64,000 nt of DNA from Haladaptatus sp. R4 (GCF_001625445.1 NZ_LWHG01000032.1:124001-188000); one strand, 5' to 3'; numbered from the stretch's first letter, positions 1 to 9,496 are shown. Notes: generated by a model from the letters alone, not told the origin. Numbers and translations are program-made.

Positions 1-318
1 GAAGCGCTGGGATTGACCGCACGCGCTGAGGATGGGTCGGTTTCGCCGGAAGCGACCTCGCGGTTGGAGGGTCGATGCGAGGACGAACCGGAGTTCGTCC
101 GCGAGAGAGCGGCGTTCGCGCTCGATGGGATCGATGATCCCGAGGCGGTCGACGAACCGAACGGCGAAATCGGGACGCTCGATGGGGTCCGCGAGACGAC
201 CGAGGCGGCCCTCGACGAACTCTCGTCGCCCGACGAGGAGAACGTGTGCCCGAACTGCGGACTCGCACTCCCGGACGCCGGGCCGCCGTTGTGTCCCGGC
301 TGTGGGATGCCCCGGTGA
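1..318 (+). CDS. C-terminal part of a HEAT-repeat-like protein with a zinc ribbon (left edge)
   Basis: The frame is open from the first base, so the N-terminus lies outside the window; 105 residues are visible. A helical segment around VRERAAFALDGIDDPEAV resembles the PBS-lyase/HEAT-like repeats common in haloarchaea. The last 30 residues hold a four-cysteine zinc ribbon (CPNCG then CPGCG, 14 residues between the pairs). Zinc ribbons of this kind usually mediate protein or nucleic-acid contact; the exact job cannot be told. A TTG at 13 could serve as a start but has no support. The stop is 42 bases before the first iron box. Confidence 0.6.
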   Translation, partial: EALGLTARAEDGSVSPEATSRLEGRCEDEPEFVRERAAFALDGIDDPEAVDEPNGEIGTLDGVRETTEAALDELSSPDEENVCPNCGLALPDAGPPLCPGCGMPR

Positions 319-359
319 GCGGAACGAGAGACGTCTCGGAATCCGAAAACGCTTTACTG

Positions 360-377
360 TTTTAGGCGAGCCTAAAA
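360..377. promoter_or_regulatory. DtxR/IdeR-type iron box in front of the FAD oxidoreductase
   Basis: Perfect dyad of two 8-base arms, TTTTAGGC and GCCTAAAA, around a GA centre. This matches the general DtxR-family operator architecture (TTAGGC-n2-GCCTAA); haloarchaea carry DtxR-type iron regulators (Idr/SirR). It ends two bases before an ATG at 380, so a bound repressor would cover the transcription start. The binding protein is inferred. Confidence 0.8.
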
Positions 378-379
378 AC

Positions 380-1371
380 ATGGCTCGAAACGGGAGAGAC
401 GACGAGATCTCACGGATGGGACGGCAGAGGGCCCGATACGGTGATCATCGATGACGGCGACCGAGGGCGGAGAACGACGTCGTCGTCGTCGGCGGCGGCC
501 GACGGGCAGTGCCGTCGGGGTGTTCGCCGCGCGATACGGACTCGACGTCGTGGTGTTCGACCGCGGGAAATCCTCGCTCCGACGGTGCGGCCATCTGGAG
601 AACTACCTCGGATTTCCGGCGGGTATCGACATCCAAACGTTCTACGAGTTGATGCACGACCACGTCGAGAAAGCGGGCTGTGAACTCGTATCCGATTTGG
701 TCGAATCGGTGGAGGTAGTCGAGGAAGGGGAAGACGGGTTCGTCGTCGAAACGCAAGACGGACGCCGGATCACGAGTGATCGGGTGGTCGCCGCGACCCG
801 CTACGGCGGCGAGTATCTCTCATCGCTGGACGACGGGTCGATGTTCGAGACGTACGAGTACGACGGCGACGAGTACGAAAAGTTCAACAGGTCGTACGCC
901 GAGGACGACGGGACGACACAAATCGATGGCTTGTACGTCGCGGCACCCGCGGAGGCGGCGGATCGACAGACGCTCATGGCCGCCGGACGCGGTGCACGCG
1001 TCGGTATCACGCTTCTCGAAGACGTTCGGGAGGAACGCGGCTATCCCGAAACGATCGCAAGCCAGTACGATTGGATACGACGCGAGGCGGGGAGAACCGG
1101 CGAGTGGAGCGACCGTGACCGATGGCGTGAATGGTTCGCCGAGCAGACACCCGACGACTACGATCTCGACGAGGACGGGCGAACCGAACTCCGCGAGCGG
1201 GAAATCGACCGGCGGTTCGAGGCGTATCTGCCCGACGAGGAAATCGAACGTCGGCGTCGGCAGGGACACGAAACCCTCCTCGAACACATCGACGACGAAC
1301 TCATCCTCGAAGCCGCCCGCGAAATCAGGGACGAACGTGGAACCGAGGGAAGCGACGAACGAGTGGAGTGA
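380..1371 (+). CDS. NAD(P)/FAD-dependent oxidoreductase of the iron locus, damaged N-terminus
   Basis: The continuous open frame begins with ATG at 451 and gives 306 residues, but its start reads eight arginines in a row. Reading the neighbouring frame across 470-508 turns this into ENDVVVVGGG, which joins PTGSAVGVFAARYG after one inserted base: the normal Rossmann dinucleotide-binding motif. Two compensating indels (about 468 and 508) are therefore likely, and the real start may be the ATG at 380 just behind the iron box, with a further lesion near 410-452. Downstream features fit a thioredoxin-reductase-like FAD protein: DGLYVAAPAEAADRQ followed by a GRGARV helix near residue 175. The last 100 residues are hydrophilic and charged. 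Position under an iron box and upstream of three siderophore-binding lipoproteins suggests a role in siderophore or iron redox chemistry; the substrate is unknown. Confidence 0.65.
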
Positions 1372-1389
1372 CGTTTCTTTCACGGCCTC

Positions 1390-1407
1390 TTTTAGGCTAG
1401 CCTAAAA
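1390..1407. promoter_or_regulatory. Iron box, distal copy before the lipoprotein genes
   Basis: Perfect TTTTAGGC-TA-GCCTAAAA dyad in the 75-base gap after the oxidoreductase. Its centre lies 37 bases from that of the next copy, so two repressor dimers could occupy the promoter of the lipoprotein operon. Confidence 0.8.
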
Positions 1408-1426
1408 AATCGAAGTAGTTATCAGT

Positions 1427-1444
1427 TGTTAGGCTAGCCTAAAA
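1427..1444. promoter_or_regulatory. Iron box, proximal copy, abutting the lipoprotein start codon
   Basis: The 14-base core TTAGGCTAGCCTAA is a perfect palindrome; one mismatch appears when the arms are lengthened to 8 bases. It ends two bases before the ATG at 1447, the same geometry as at 360-380 (both read CCTAAAAACATGG). This supports leaderless or near-leaderless transcripts and the choice of both start codons. Confidence 0.8.
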
Positions 1445-1446
1445 AC

Positions 1447-2652
1447 ATGGCAAGAGACGGTGGAAGCCACGAAATGCCGACACGACGCGACTACGTCAAG
1501 TACGGTGGCGTCGTCATCGGCGGCGGGTTGTTGGCGGGATGTGCAAACAAAACGGAAACGGAAGCATCATCGACGACACGGACGACGACCACATCGAAGT
1601 CGTCCGACGGGTCGACGGAGACGGAAGACGAGTCCTATTCGGTTTCGATGGCACGACCGGGAAGGTCACGTTCGAGTCGGTACCCGGTCGATGGGTCGCA
1701 TACGACGGCGGTTATGCGGACATGGGCGTCGCGCTGGGGAAGGCCGATGGGATGACGGGTATCGGTAGTCCGGACCGGTACTACACCGGCGTCTACGACG
1801 AACTGCCCGGCGTGAGCGTCGACCGAAAGACGCTCGAAAAGAACGATTTCGGCAAAGCCGGGATGTCCAAAGAACTGTTCTACGAACTCGACAACGACGT
1901 GCACGTCATGGACCCGAAGATGCTCGTCAACTGGTTCGACTGGAGCGAGAAGGACGTCGAAGAGATCACGACGAAGGTCGGACCGTTCGTCGGGAACGTG
2001 ATTTTCCGCCGCGAGGACGAGTGGCACGACTATCGGTACTACACACTCTACGAGGCGTTCGAAAAGATAGCCGAACTCTTCCAGGAACGGGAACGGTACG
2101 AGGCGTTCGAAACACTCCACGACGAGTTCATCGCCGATATTCAAGCCAAACTCCCACCGGCCGACGAGCGTCCGAACGTGTTGCTCGTGTACGAAGGGAG
2201 CAACGAACCAGTGAAGTTCTCGCCGTATCGGATCAACGACAAGGGGACCAGCAAGAAGCAGTGGCACGATCTCGGCGTCAGCGACGCGCTCGCCAGCAGC
2301 GGAATCGACGGCATCAGCACCACCGACCGCGGGCGAATCGACTACGAGACGATGCTCGAAATCGACCCCGACGTGATACTGCTGCGCGCTCATGAGCGAC
2401 AGTCAGCGACCGAATTCCGGAACACGGTCCTCGAATTCATGCGGAACCACCCCGTCGCGAGCAAACTAACCGCCGTGAAGAACGGGCGGGTCTATCGCGG
2501 TGGCTACCTCTATCAGGGACCGATTCAGAACCTCTTCCTGACCGAGCGCGCGGCGAAACAACTGTATCCAGATACGTTCGGCGAGGTAACGAACGACGAA
2601 CAACTGTTCGACCGTCAAGCGGGTTGCGGACATCATCAAGGGAGAGTTCTGA
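1447..2652 (+). CDS. Iron/siderophore ABC transporter substrate-binding lipoprotein, copy 1 (frameshifted)
   Basis: Tat-type lipoprotein signal: twin arginine in PTRRDYVKYGG, then lipobox LLAGC with the acylated cysteine at residue 32, followed by a Ser/Thr-rich linker. The body matches the two copies downstream (FESVPGRW, periplasmic-binding fold of the FepB/BtuF type, COG0614). Two lesions: one missing C near 1653 (between YSVSM and TGKVTFESV) and one extra base near 2625 (after LFDRQ). Repairing both gives an ending like copy 2 and a TGA at 2650-2652, directly followed by the ATG of copy 2. The protein should sit on the outer membrane face and hand ferric siderophore or haem-like ligand to an ABC importer, which is not encoded here. 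Expression is probably iron-repressed. Confidence 0.8.
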
Positions 2653-3861
2653 ATGCGCGACGGGAGCGACGGATCGACGCGACGCGAGTACGTCAAATAC
2701 GGCGGCGTCGTCATCGGCGGCGGACTGTTGGCGGGGTGTACGAGCGATTCGACGCCCGAAGACGGGAAAACGAAGGCGACGAGCGAACCGACGGACGGGT
2801 CCGACGCTGAAACGGTGAAAACGACCGACGCCGACGGGTCGTACACGGTCACGATGGAGCCAGTCGGGGCGGTCGAATTCGAGTCGGTGCCCGAACGCTG
2901 GTCGAACCCCGGCGGTCCCGCGTACCTCGATATGGGCATCGCGCTCGGACAACTGGACGGGGTCGTCGCCACCGGATTCGGGTTGTTCCCGGCCGTGGCG
3001 TTCGAAGCGACGGGAATATCCATCGACGTGAACCCCGACGAAATCCCCGTCATCTGGCAGGACGGCGGCTTCGACAAGGAGATATTCTACGAAGCGGACT
3101 CCGACGTGCACTTCGCCGACCCGAACTACCTGCAGGCGTACGGCATGTCGGAGAAGGACATCGAGGAGGTATCGAAGAACGTCGGCCCGTTCTTCGGCGC
3201 GTACGGTGCCCGGCCGTACGACTGGAACAGCGACTACATGCCGTCGCTGTACGACCTCTTCGACAAGGTTGCCGAAGTGTTCCGCGAGCAGGCCCGCGGG
3301 AAACAGTTCAGACAGTTACACGCGGAGATGCTCGACGACATCGAGGGCCGATTGCCCGCCGAGAGCGACCGGCCGACCGTCGGCGTCCTCTTCGTCGGGT
3401 CGAACCCCTCGAAGGGATCGTTTCAGCTCATTCAACTCAGAGACGAGGGGTTCCGGCAGATGCACTACCGCGATGCCGGTTTCGAGGACGCGTGGGCGTC
3501 GATGGACGTCGAGGCCGGGGAGTATCCGACGGTCGGATACGAGACGCTGCTGGACGTGGACCCCGACGTGCTCATCTACGACGCACAGATTCCGTCGGCG
3601 ATGGATTCGACCGAACTCCGCGGGACCGACGAGTGGCGTCGTACCTACGTCGAACCCATGCGAGACCACACCGTCGGGGAGAAACTCACGGCCGTCAAAG
3701 ACGACGCCGTCTACCCCGGCGGACCGCCACAGGCGGGACCGCTTCTCAACCTGTTCAACACCGAGCGGACGGTCAAGCAGGTGTATCCGGACGAGTTCGG
3801 CGCGGACGAGAAACTGTTCGACAGACAACGAGTGAGGGACATCGTCAACGGAGCGTTTTGA
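2653..3861 (+). CDS. Iron/siderophore ABC transporter substrate-binding lipoprotein, copy 2
   Basis: Intact, 402 residues. Twin-arginine signal STRREYVKYGG and lipobox LLAGC (Cys29), then an acidic linker and the binding domain starting near VTMEPVGAVEFESVPERW. The end, LFDRQRVRDIVNGAF, is shared with copies 1 and 3. Its ATG follows the TGA of copy 1 without a gap, so translation is probably coupled. Roughly the same length as copy 1. Ligand class (iron-siderophore) is inferred from the COG0614-like fold and the iron boxes upstream; no permease or ATPase is adjacent, so it must share one encoded elsewhere. Confidence 0.85.
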   Translation: MRDGSDGSTRREYVKYGGVVIGGGLLAGCTSDSTPEDGKTKATSEPTDGSDAETVKTTDADGSYTVTMEPVGAVEFESVPERWSNPGGPAYLDMGIALGQLDGVVATGFGLFPAVAFEATGISIDVNPDEIPVIWQDGGFDKEIFYEADSDVHFADPNYLQAYGMSEKDIEEVSKNVGPFFGAYGARPYDWNSDYMPSLYDLFDKVAEVFREQARGKQFRQLHAEMLDDIEGRLPAESDRPTVGVLFVGSNPSKGSFQLIQLRDEGFRQMHYRDAGFEDAWASMDVEAGEYPTVGYETLLDVDPDVLIYDAQIPSAMDSTELRGTDEWRRTYVEPMRDHTVGEKLTAVKDDAVYPGGPPQAGPLLNLFNTERTVKQVYPDEFGADEKLFDRQRVRDIVNGAF

Positions 3862-3863
3862 AC

Positions 3864-5142
3864 ATGACAGACAACAACGGCAGTAGGACCGGCGTACCGA
3901 CGCGAAGGCAGTACCTGAAATACGGCGGCGCAGTCGTCACCGGCGGCGTGCTAGCGGGCTGTTCGAGCAGCGGAGGCGAACAGACGTCCGGGAACACCTC
4001 GACCGAGGGGACGAGTTCCACGGACGAAACGAGCGGGACGAGCGAGACGAGCAAAACGACGGACCAAGGTGGCGAGGACGGGCCGTACTCGGTGACGATG
4101 TCGCCGGTCGGCGAGGTCGAGTTCGAGAGCGTCCCGGAGAACGTGATGATCTACAGCCTGCTGTACGCCGACGCGGCGGTGGCGTACGGACACGGCGACG
4201 CGGTGAACTCCCTCGGCTTCGACTCCGAGGCCGGTGGAAACACGCTGGATGCGTACTACGAACGCCTCGATGGCGTCTCCTTCGACCGGGACGGGTTGAC
4301 CCAACTCAACAGCGGGACGGGAGGCGTCAACATCGATAAGGAACTGTTCTACAAGCTCGACTCCGACCTCCACATGATCGACCCGGCGCTCGTGGTCTCG
4401 TTCAAGGGGTGGGAGAAATCCGATATCGAGGAGATTCGGAAGAACGTCGCACCGTGGTTCGGCAACAACTACAGCCGTCGGAACAGCCAACCGCCGAAGG
4501 CGTACCGGGACGATTACCAGTACTACACGCTGTGGGAAATCGCGGAGAAGGTCGCGGCCGTCTTCCGGGAAGAGGACCGGCACGCGAAACTCGCGTCAGT
4601 TCACGACGACCTCATCGACAGGATACAATCGAACCTGCCGCCGGAGGACGAGCGACCGACCGTCGGCTCCGTGATTTTCATGGACGGAAAGTTCTACCCC
4701 GGGAAGATAAACACCGAAGGCTTCGCCAACGCCCACATCAGGCCGCTCGGCGCGACGGACGCGTTCACGGACAGTAACGTGACGTACCAGACGACGTACG
4801 ACTACGAGACGATGCTGAAGGTCGATCCCGACATCATCCTCGAACGGTACGGAATCGCCTCGTACTACGACGTGGAGAAAATCCGGACGCAGATGGGGAA
4901 CGACCCGGTCGGGAGTAAACTCACCGCGGTCAAAAACGACGCCGTCTATCCGTCCGGAAACCCGGTTCAGGGTCCGCTTATGAACCTCTTCCAGTTGGAG
5001 ATGACGGCGAAGCAGCTGTATCCCGAGCAGTTCGGCGAGTGGCCCGGATACACGAACGGCGACCCCTATCCCGAAATTCCGGCAGGACGAACGACTGTTC
5101 GACCGGGGCCGGGTATCGGACATCGTCACGGGCGGTAACTGA
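3864..5142 (+). CDS. Iron/siderophore ABC transporter substrate-binding lipoprotein, copy 3 (3' frameshift)
   Basis: Third tandem paralogue, starting two bases after copy 2. Signal PTRRQYLKYGG and lipobox LAGC (Cys33), then an unusually long Ser/Thr/Gly/Glu linker of about 45 residues. The binding domain carries the same landmarks as copies 1 and 2 (VEFESVPENV, KELFYKLDSDLHMIDP, GSKLTAVKNDAVYPSG). Near 5085 the frame slips by one; in the other frame the end is DERLFDRGRVSDIVTGGN with TGA at 5140-5142, matching its siblings. As written, translation ends at 5138. Last gene of the predicted iron-regulated operon. Confidence 0.8.
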
Positions 5143-5252
5143 GTCCGCGACCCGTTTCGAAGGGACGACCTATCGATGGTAGGATCCCTTTACTTCGGGT
5201 ATCGCGCCGCATAACAAAGGACGAATCGGTCGCCGAAAGAGACGAGGAAATC

Positions 5253-5324
5253 ATGTTCCGAACTCACAATCGCGGCCGATTCAGCATCGTATCCGACCTG
5301 CACGCGGCCAGCGGGGGCGCGTGA
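5253..5324 (+). CDS. Possible 23-residue leader-like ORF
   Basis: ATG at 5253 opens a frame of 23 codons (begins MFRTHNRGRF) whose TGA ends one base before the ATG of the next small gene. There is no recognised domain. The tight spacing to 5326 is the only support; it may be a leader peptide or chance. Confidence 0.2.
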   Translation: MFRTHNRGRFSIVSDLHAASGGA

Positions 5325-5325
5325 G

Positions 5326-5484
5326 ATGTCCGTCGAGGACAACGAGACGACGGACGATGCACCGTCGTCGGACGCCGAGTACGAGATGTTGTTCTGTGAT
5401 AACGGCTGGGTTGAGTTACGGAACCCCGACGATTCGGACGCTCAATGGTTGATGGCGAGCACGAGCATGGAAATACGCCAGTGA
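5326..5484 (+). CDS. Small acidic haloarchaeal protein (DUF7331-like)
   Basis: 52 residues starting MSVEDNETTDDAP. An acidic, disordered N-terminus is followed by a compact segment (YEMLFCDNGWVELRNPDDS, then AQWLMASTSMEI). The pattern of an acidic lead followed by a short strand-rich end with W and a terminal hydrophobic strand recalls the small haloarchaeal family DUF7331; that assignment is from memory and tentative. Its TGA overlaps the ATG of a further 15-codon ORF (5484-5531, begins MRRRNGYS) of doubtful reality. Confidence 0.5.
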   Translation: MSVEDNETTDDAPSSDAEYEMLFCDNGWVELRNPDDSDAQWLMASTSMEIRQ

Positions 5485-5741
5485 TGCGTCGTCGGAACGG
5501 CTACTCGCAGTGGAACGAGAGCACGATATAAGCTCAGAAGAAAAGGGACTGGCGTTTTTCTACCGAAGAATATTAGGTTGAGATGGCGATGGAGTTTCGA
5601 GACCCACATCGGTGACGGCCATTTAGATCGAATCCGGCGTTACAGAGTCTGAGTCAGGCGATCAGTCGGGCGAAACGGGACACCGGAGGATTTTCCCCTT
5701 TAGCCGCAACTGTAGAAAACCTCGATGCCGTACTAGTTTCC
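5485..5741. other. Intergenic region before the permease gene
   Basis: 257 bases with no convincing gene. An AT-richer patch around 5560-5580 (AATATTAGG) and the stretch before 5742 could carry the permease promoter, but no clear TATA/BRE pair stands out. Confidence 0.4.
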
Positions 5742-6980
5742 ATGAACATCGCAGGAAGCCTGACCGACGCCGCCACGTTCTTCGGGGAGATGACGTGGAA
5801 GACGTGGTGGGCGCTCGTCCTCGGATTCACGATTTCGGGAGCGGTGCAGGCGTTCGTGAGCGAAGAGCGGATGACGAACCTGCTGGGCGGGCGTGGGTTG
5901 CGGGAGATCACCATCGGGAGTTTCTTCGGGATGATCTCGTCCAGTTGCTCGTTCGGGGCCGTCGCGACGACGAAATCGCTGTTCGAGAAGGGCGCATCGC
6001 CGGAAGCCTCGTTCGCCGGGTTTCAGTTCGCCAGCACGAACCTCGTCATCGAAATCGGACTGGTGATGTGGATCCTGCTCGGGTGGCAGTTCGTCGCCGC
6101 CGACGTATTCGGCGGGATTCTGATGATCCTGTTGCTCGCCGCCATCACGAAGTACGTCGTCCCGGACTCGTGGTTCGACGCGGCCCGCGACCACGTTCGG
6201 TCGAACGAGGAGGAGAGCGGTACCGTCCGTGACCCCGTCTGTGGCATGGAAGTGGATCCGAACGACGACGACACGCTCAGCGTCGAGACGGACGAGGGAA
6301 CCGAATACTTCTGCTCACAGTCCTGCAAGGAGACGTTCGTCAATCAGCAGGAGGACGCGACGTGGAAGGACAAACTGCTCACCGTCTCGGGGTGGAAGAA
6401 CGCCTTCCGGAACGCCATCGGCGAGTGGCAGATGCTGTGGGACGACCTTGTCGTCGGGTTCATCGTCGCCTCGCTCCTCGCGGCGTTCATCCCCAGAGCG
6501 TGGTGGGCGCAACTGTTCACGCTCGTTCCGGAGGGAACCGTCGGGTGGGTCGTCCTCGGGTCGGCCATCGGCGTCCTCGTGGGTATCATCACGTTCGTCT
6601 GCTCGGTGGCGAACGTCCCCTTCGCGCTCGTGCTGTGGAACGCGGGCATCCCGTTCGGCGGCGTCATGTCGTTCATCTACGCCGACCTCATCGTCCCGAA
6701 CATCGTGGACATGTACCGGAAATACTACGGGAAGCGGATGGCGGCGGTGCTGTTCGTCTCCATCTTCGTCGTAGCGACCGTGGCCGGTATCGTCACCCAC
6801 TACGCGTGGGCCGCCGGTGGATTGATTCCGAAGCACAACGCGACGGGCGGATCGGTCCCGCACGCCTACACGACGGTGCTCGACGTGATTTTCACCGTCG
6901 TCTTCGCCGCGCAGTTGTACGTCACCTACTTCGAATCGAGCGGCGAAGGGGAAGAAGAGATGGCCGCCCACGCGGACTAA
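5742..6980 (+). CDS. DUF318/ArsP-type permease with an embedded YHS metal-binding domain
   Basis: Intact, 412 residues. The two halves (residues about 20-140 and 225-400) each hold about four membrane helices and the paired signatures of the YraQ/ArsP permease family: SFFGMISSSCSFGAVA in the first half and GIITFVCSVANVPFALVLW in the second. Between them lies a YHS/TRASH-like domain (residues 163-200): DPVCGMEV, then YFCSQSCKETF, with Cys167, Cys191 and Cys195. Family members export organo-arsenicals, metals or small thiols. The cysteine domain, predicted to face the cytoplasm, could load or sense a soft metal ion (inference). No operon partner: the next gene is convergent. Confidence 0.8.
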   Translation: MNIAGSLTDAATFFGEMTWKTWWALVLGFTISGAVQAFVSEERMTNLLGGRGLREITIGSFFGMISSSCSFGAVATTKSLFEKGASPEASFAGFQFASTNLVIEIGLVMWILLGWQFVAADVFGGILMILLLAAITKYVVPDSWFDAARDHVRSNEEESGTVRDPVCGMEVDPNDDDTLSVETDEGTEYFCSQSCKETFVNQQEDATWKDKLLTVSGWKNAFRNAIGEWQMLWDDLVVGFIVASLLAAFIPRAWWAQLFTLVPEGTVGWVVLGSAIGVLVGIITFVCSVANVPFALVLWNAGIPFGGVMSFIYADLIVPNIVDMYRKYYGKRMAAVLFVSIFVVATVAGIVTHYAWAAGGLIPKHNATGGSVPHAYTTVLDVIFTVVFAAQLYVTYFESSGEGEEEMAAHAD

Positions 6981-7040
6981 ATTCCCACATCCTCGGTTTC
7001 CCACGTCCTCGGTTTTCTCACGTTCTTCTCACATCCCCAG

Positions 7041-8314
7041 TTACTCGTCCGAAACCGAGTTTCGCTCGGCGGTTCGCGGCCGTTCGTACTCGCCGAGCGT
7101 CGGGTGTGTCTCGCGCATCGAGACGAAAACGATGACTCCGGAAACGAACATCGCGTATGCGGTCACGTAGAACGCGTCCTGAATGGAGAACACGTCGGCC
7201 GTGATTCCGATGACGACCGCCCCGAACCCGTATCCAGCATCGCGCCACATCCGATACACGCCGAGTCCGGTCGCCCGCCACGACGGATGTGCGGCATCGC
7301 CGACGACCGTGATGAGGTTGGGATAACCAACAGCGCCATCCCGACGCCCGTCACGCCCGCCGTGACGACCCACGACGAAAATCCGGAGACGAGGGTGGTG
7401 GCCAGCACGCCCGCACCGGCGACGAACATTCCGGCGACGACCGGCGGCCGACGACCGATCGTATCGGCGAGTCGGCCGGTCCACAGTTGGAGTACGCCCC
7501 AGACGCCGCCGTAGACGCCGACGACGAGCCCGATTTGGGCGACGCCGAGGCCGGACGCCGAGAGATACAGCGGAAACGCGATCCAGACGAGAACGTCGAC
7601 GAACTTCTCCACGCTGCCCGCCTGTGCCGCCGCGAACAGCGTCTGATCGCCGTACGTCGCTCGTTTGACGACCTCGGAAAACGACAGGTCGGCGTCCGTC
7701 TCGTCCCCGTCGAACTCGGCCCGTGCGTACGGGAGCGTCTCCTCCACGAAGAGGACGGAGACGAGACCTGCGAGGACGACGACGCCGAGCAGGCCGTAGA
7801 ACGGTTCGGGCCGGAGGCCGTACTGAGCCGCGACGACCCCGGTAACCAACGACCCAACTGCGACGCCGCCGTAGCCGAACGCCTCGTCCAATCCCACCGC
7901 GAGTCCGCGTGCCTCGCTTCCCGCGAGGTCGATCTTGGCGTTGACGCTCATACTCCACGCGAGGCCTTGGTTCACGCCCAGTAGCACGTTCGCCCCGGTT
8001 ATCCACCACCAGTTGGGCGCGTAGATGAGGACGAACGGAATCGGCAGCGCCACGAGCCATCCGGCGATGAGCACGCGCCGACGACCGAACTCCTCGGCCC
8101 ACTTGCCGCCGTAGAGGTTCAAAATCGCTTTGACGAAGCCGAAACTGACGACGAACGACCCGATGACGAGGAGCGACTCGACGCCGAGAACGTCGCGGCC
8201 GAGGACCGGAACGACGGTCCGTTCCGACCCGATGGTGAGTCCGACGGCGAACACGACGAACAACTGAAGGGCGAACTGCCGCCAGTTGCGTCGGATACCC
8301 TGTGTGTAGTTCAT
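7041..8314 (-). CDS. MFS transporter (frameshifted)
   Basis: Twelve-helix major facilitator with the typical loop after helix 2 (GGKWAEEFGRRRVLIAGW) and a repeat of it in the second half (TGRLADTIGRRPPVVAG). The frame breaks near 7321 after GVGMALLV. Restoring one T gives YPNLITVVGDAAHPSWRAT and runs to a stop at 7041. The start MNYTQGIRRNW at 8314 is preceded by 73 bases up to the stop of the next gene upstream on the same strand. Substrate unknown; the neighbours suggest sulfur compounds or metals. Confidence 0.75.
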
Positions 8315-8387
8315 TCGAAGGGGGATTCGGAGGTCAGTTTCCGAAGAGGGGGTGAATCGAGTTCAGCTTTCGAACGGAGAGCCGGGT

Positions 8388-9493
8388 TCAGTTCGACGCG
8401 CAGTTGTTGGGGCCGAGTTCGAGCGTTTCGGCTTCCGCCGTAGCCCGTTCTTTGCCGGTGTTCACCCGCTTGATTCGGTTGTAGTTCGCGGGCGTGTCCG
8501 GCAGGTCTTCGAGGATCGTTTCGACGAATGCCGACTTCGTGTCCATGCCGAACAGTTCGTTGTTCGCTTCGAGGTGCTCGATGGTCGCGCCGAGCGGCCG
8601 TATCTCCTCGTCGCTGAAGTGTCCGGGGGGACGACGGTGTCGTCCGAGAGGTCGGCGAGTCGGTCCAAACTGTCGAAGAGAAGCGTCGCACCCTCACGGG
8701 CGACGTCGCTCCCGCCTTCGAGGTCGGGGCGCCCGACGCTTCGAACGAACAGGGTGTCGCCGCTCAGGAGGGCGTCACCGACGAGGAAGGAGATGCTTCC
8801 GTGGGTGTGGCCCGGCGTGAACAGGATTTCGACGTCGTAGCTTCCGACCGAAATCTCGTCGCCGTCTCCGACCGCGGTGTACCGGTCGAGTTCGCGCGCG
8901 TCCTTCTCGTGGAGGTAATACGGAACGTCCTCCGCCGCGGCGAGGTCGCGCCCGCCGCTGATGTGGTCGGCGTGAGCGTGCGTGTCCGCGACGGCCACGA
9001 TGTCGAGGTCACGCGTGTCGGCGAGGTTCTGATACACTTCGGTGTGCTGACCGGGGTCGACGACGAGCGCTTCGCCGCCGTCCGCGACGAGGTACGAGAG
9101 ACAACCGGTACCGGGGCGGACGACCTGTGTGACGGCGTCCGCGTCCGTCACGTCATAGGCCTGATACACCATCGCCCAGCCACGCATGCCACCTTGCATC
9201 GATTTGGCGTCGTAGCCGTTGTTTCGGAGCACCTGTGCGGCCCGCTGTGAGATGACGCCAGCGACACAGACGGTTGCGACTTCCGCGTCGTGGGGGATTT
9301 CATCGAGCGACTGTTCGAGTCCGATGGCGTTCCCGCCGGATAGCTGGTCGTAGACGGGGACGTTGTGGCTTCCGTCGATGTTCCACTCCTCGTAGTCGTC
9401 CTCGTTTCGAACGTCGAGGACGTACAGGTCGTTGTCACCGTCTCGGAGCCGTGCAGCGACTTCCGTCGGGCTGATATTGGTATTGCTCGTCAT
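8388..9493 (-). CDS. Rhodanese plus metallo-beta-lactamase-fold hydrolase (frameshifted)
   Basis: Residues 1-115 form a rhodanese domain with catalytic Cys76 in ATVCVAGVISQRAA. Residues 120-280 form a metallo-beta-lactamase domain: metal ligands in HAHADH (172-177), then TPGHTHGS and SGDTLF. This is the architecture of persulfide dioxygenase/sulfurtransferase-related proteins handling glutathione- or cysteine-persulfide-like thiols. The frame breaks at a run of six G at 8625-8630: a seventh G gives PPGHFSDEEIRPLG, completing the domain, with TGA at 8388-8390. ATG at 9493 is preferred over TTG at 9499 because an inverted repeat ends just upstream. Probably handles sulfane sulfur in the cytoplasm. 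Confidence 0.8.
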
Positions 9494-9496
9494 ACA

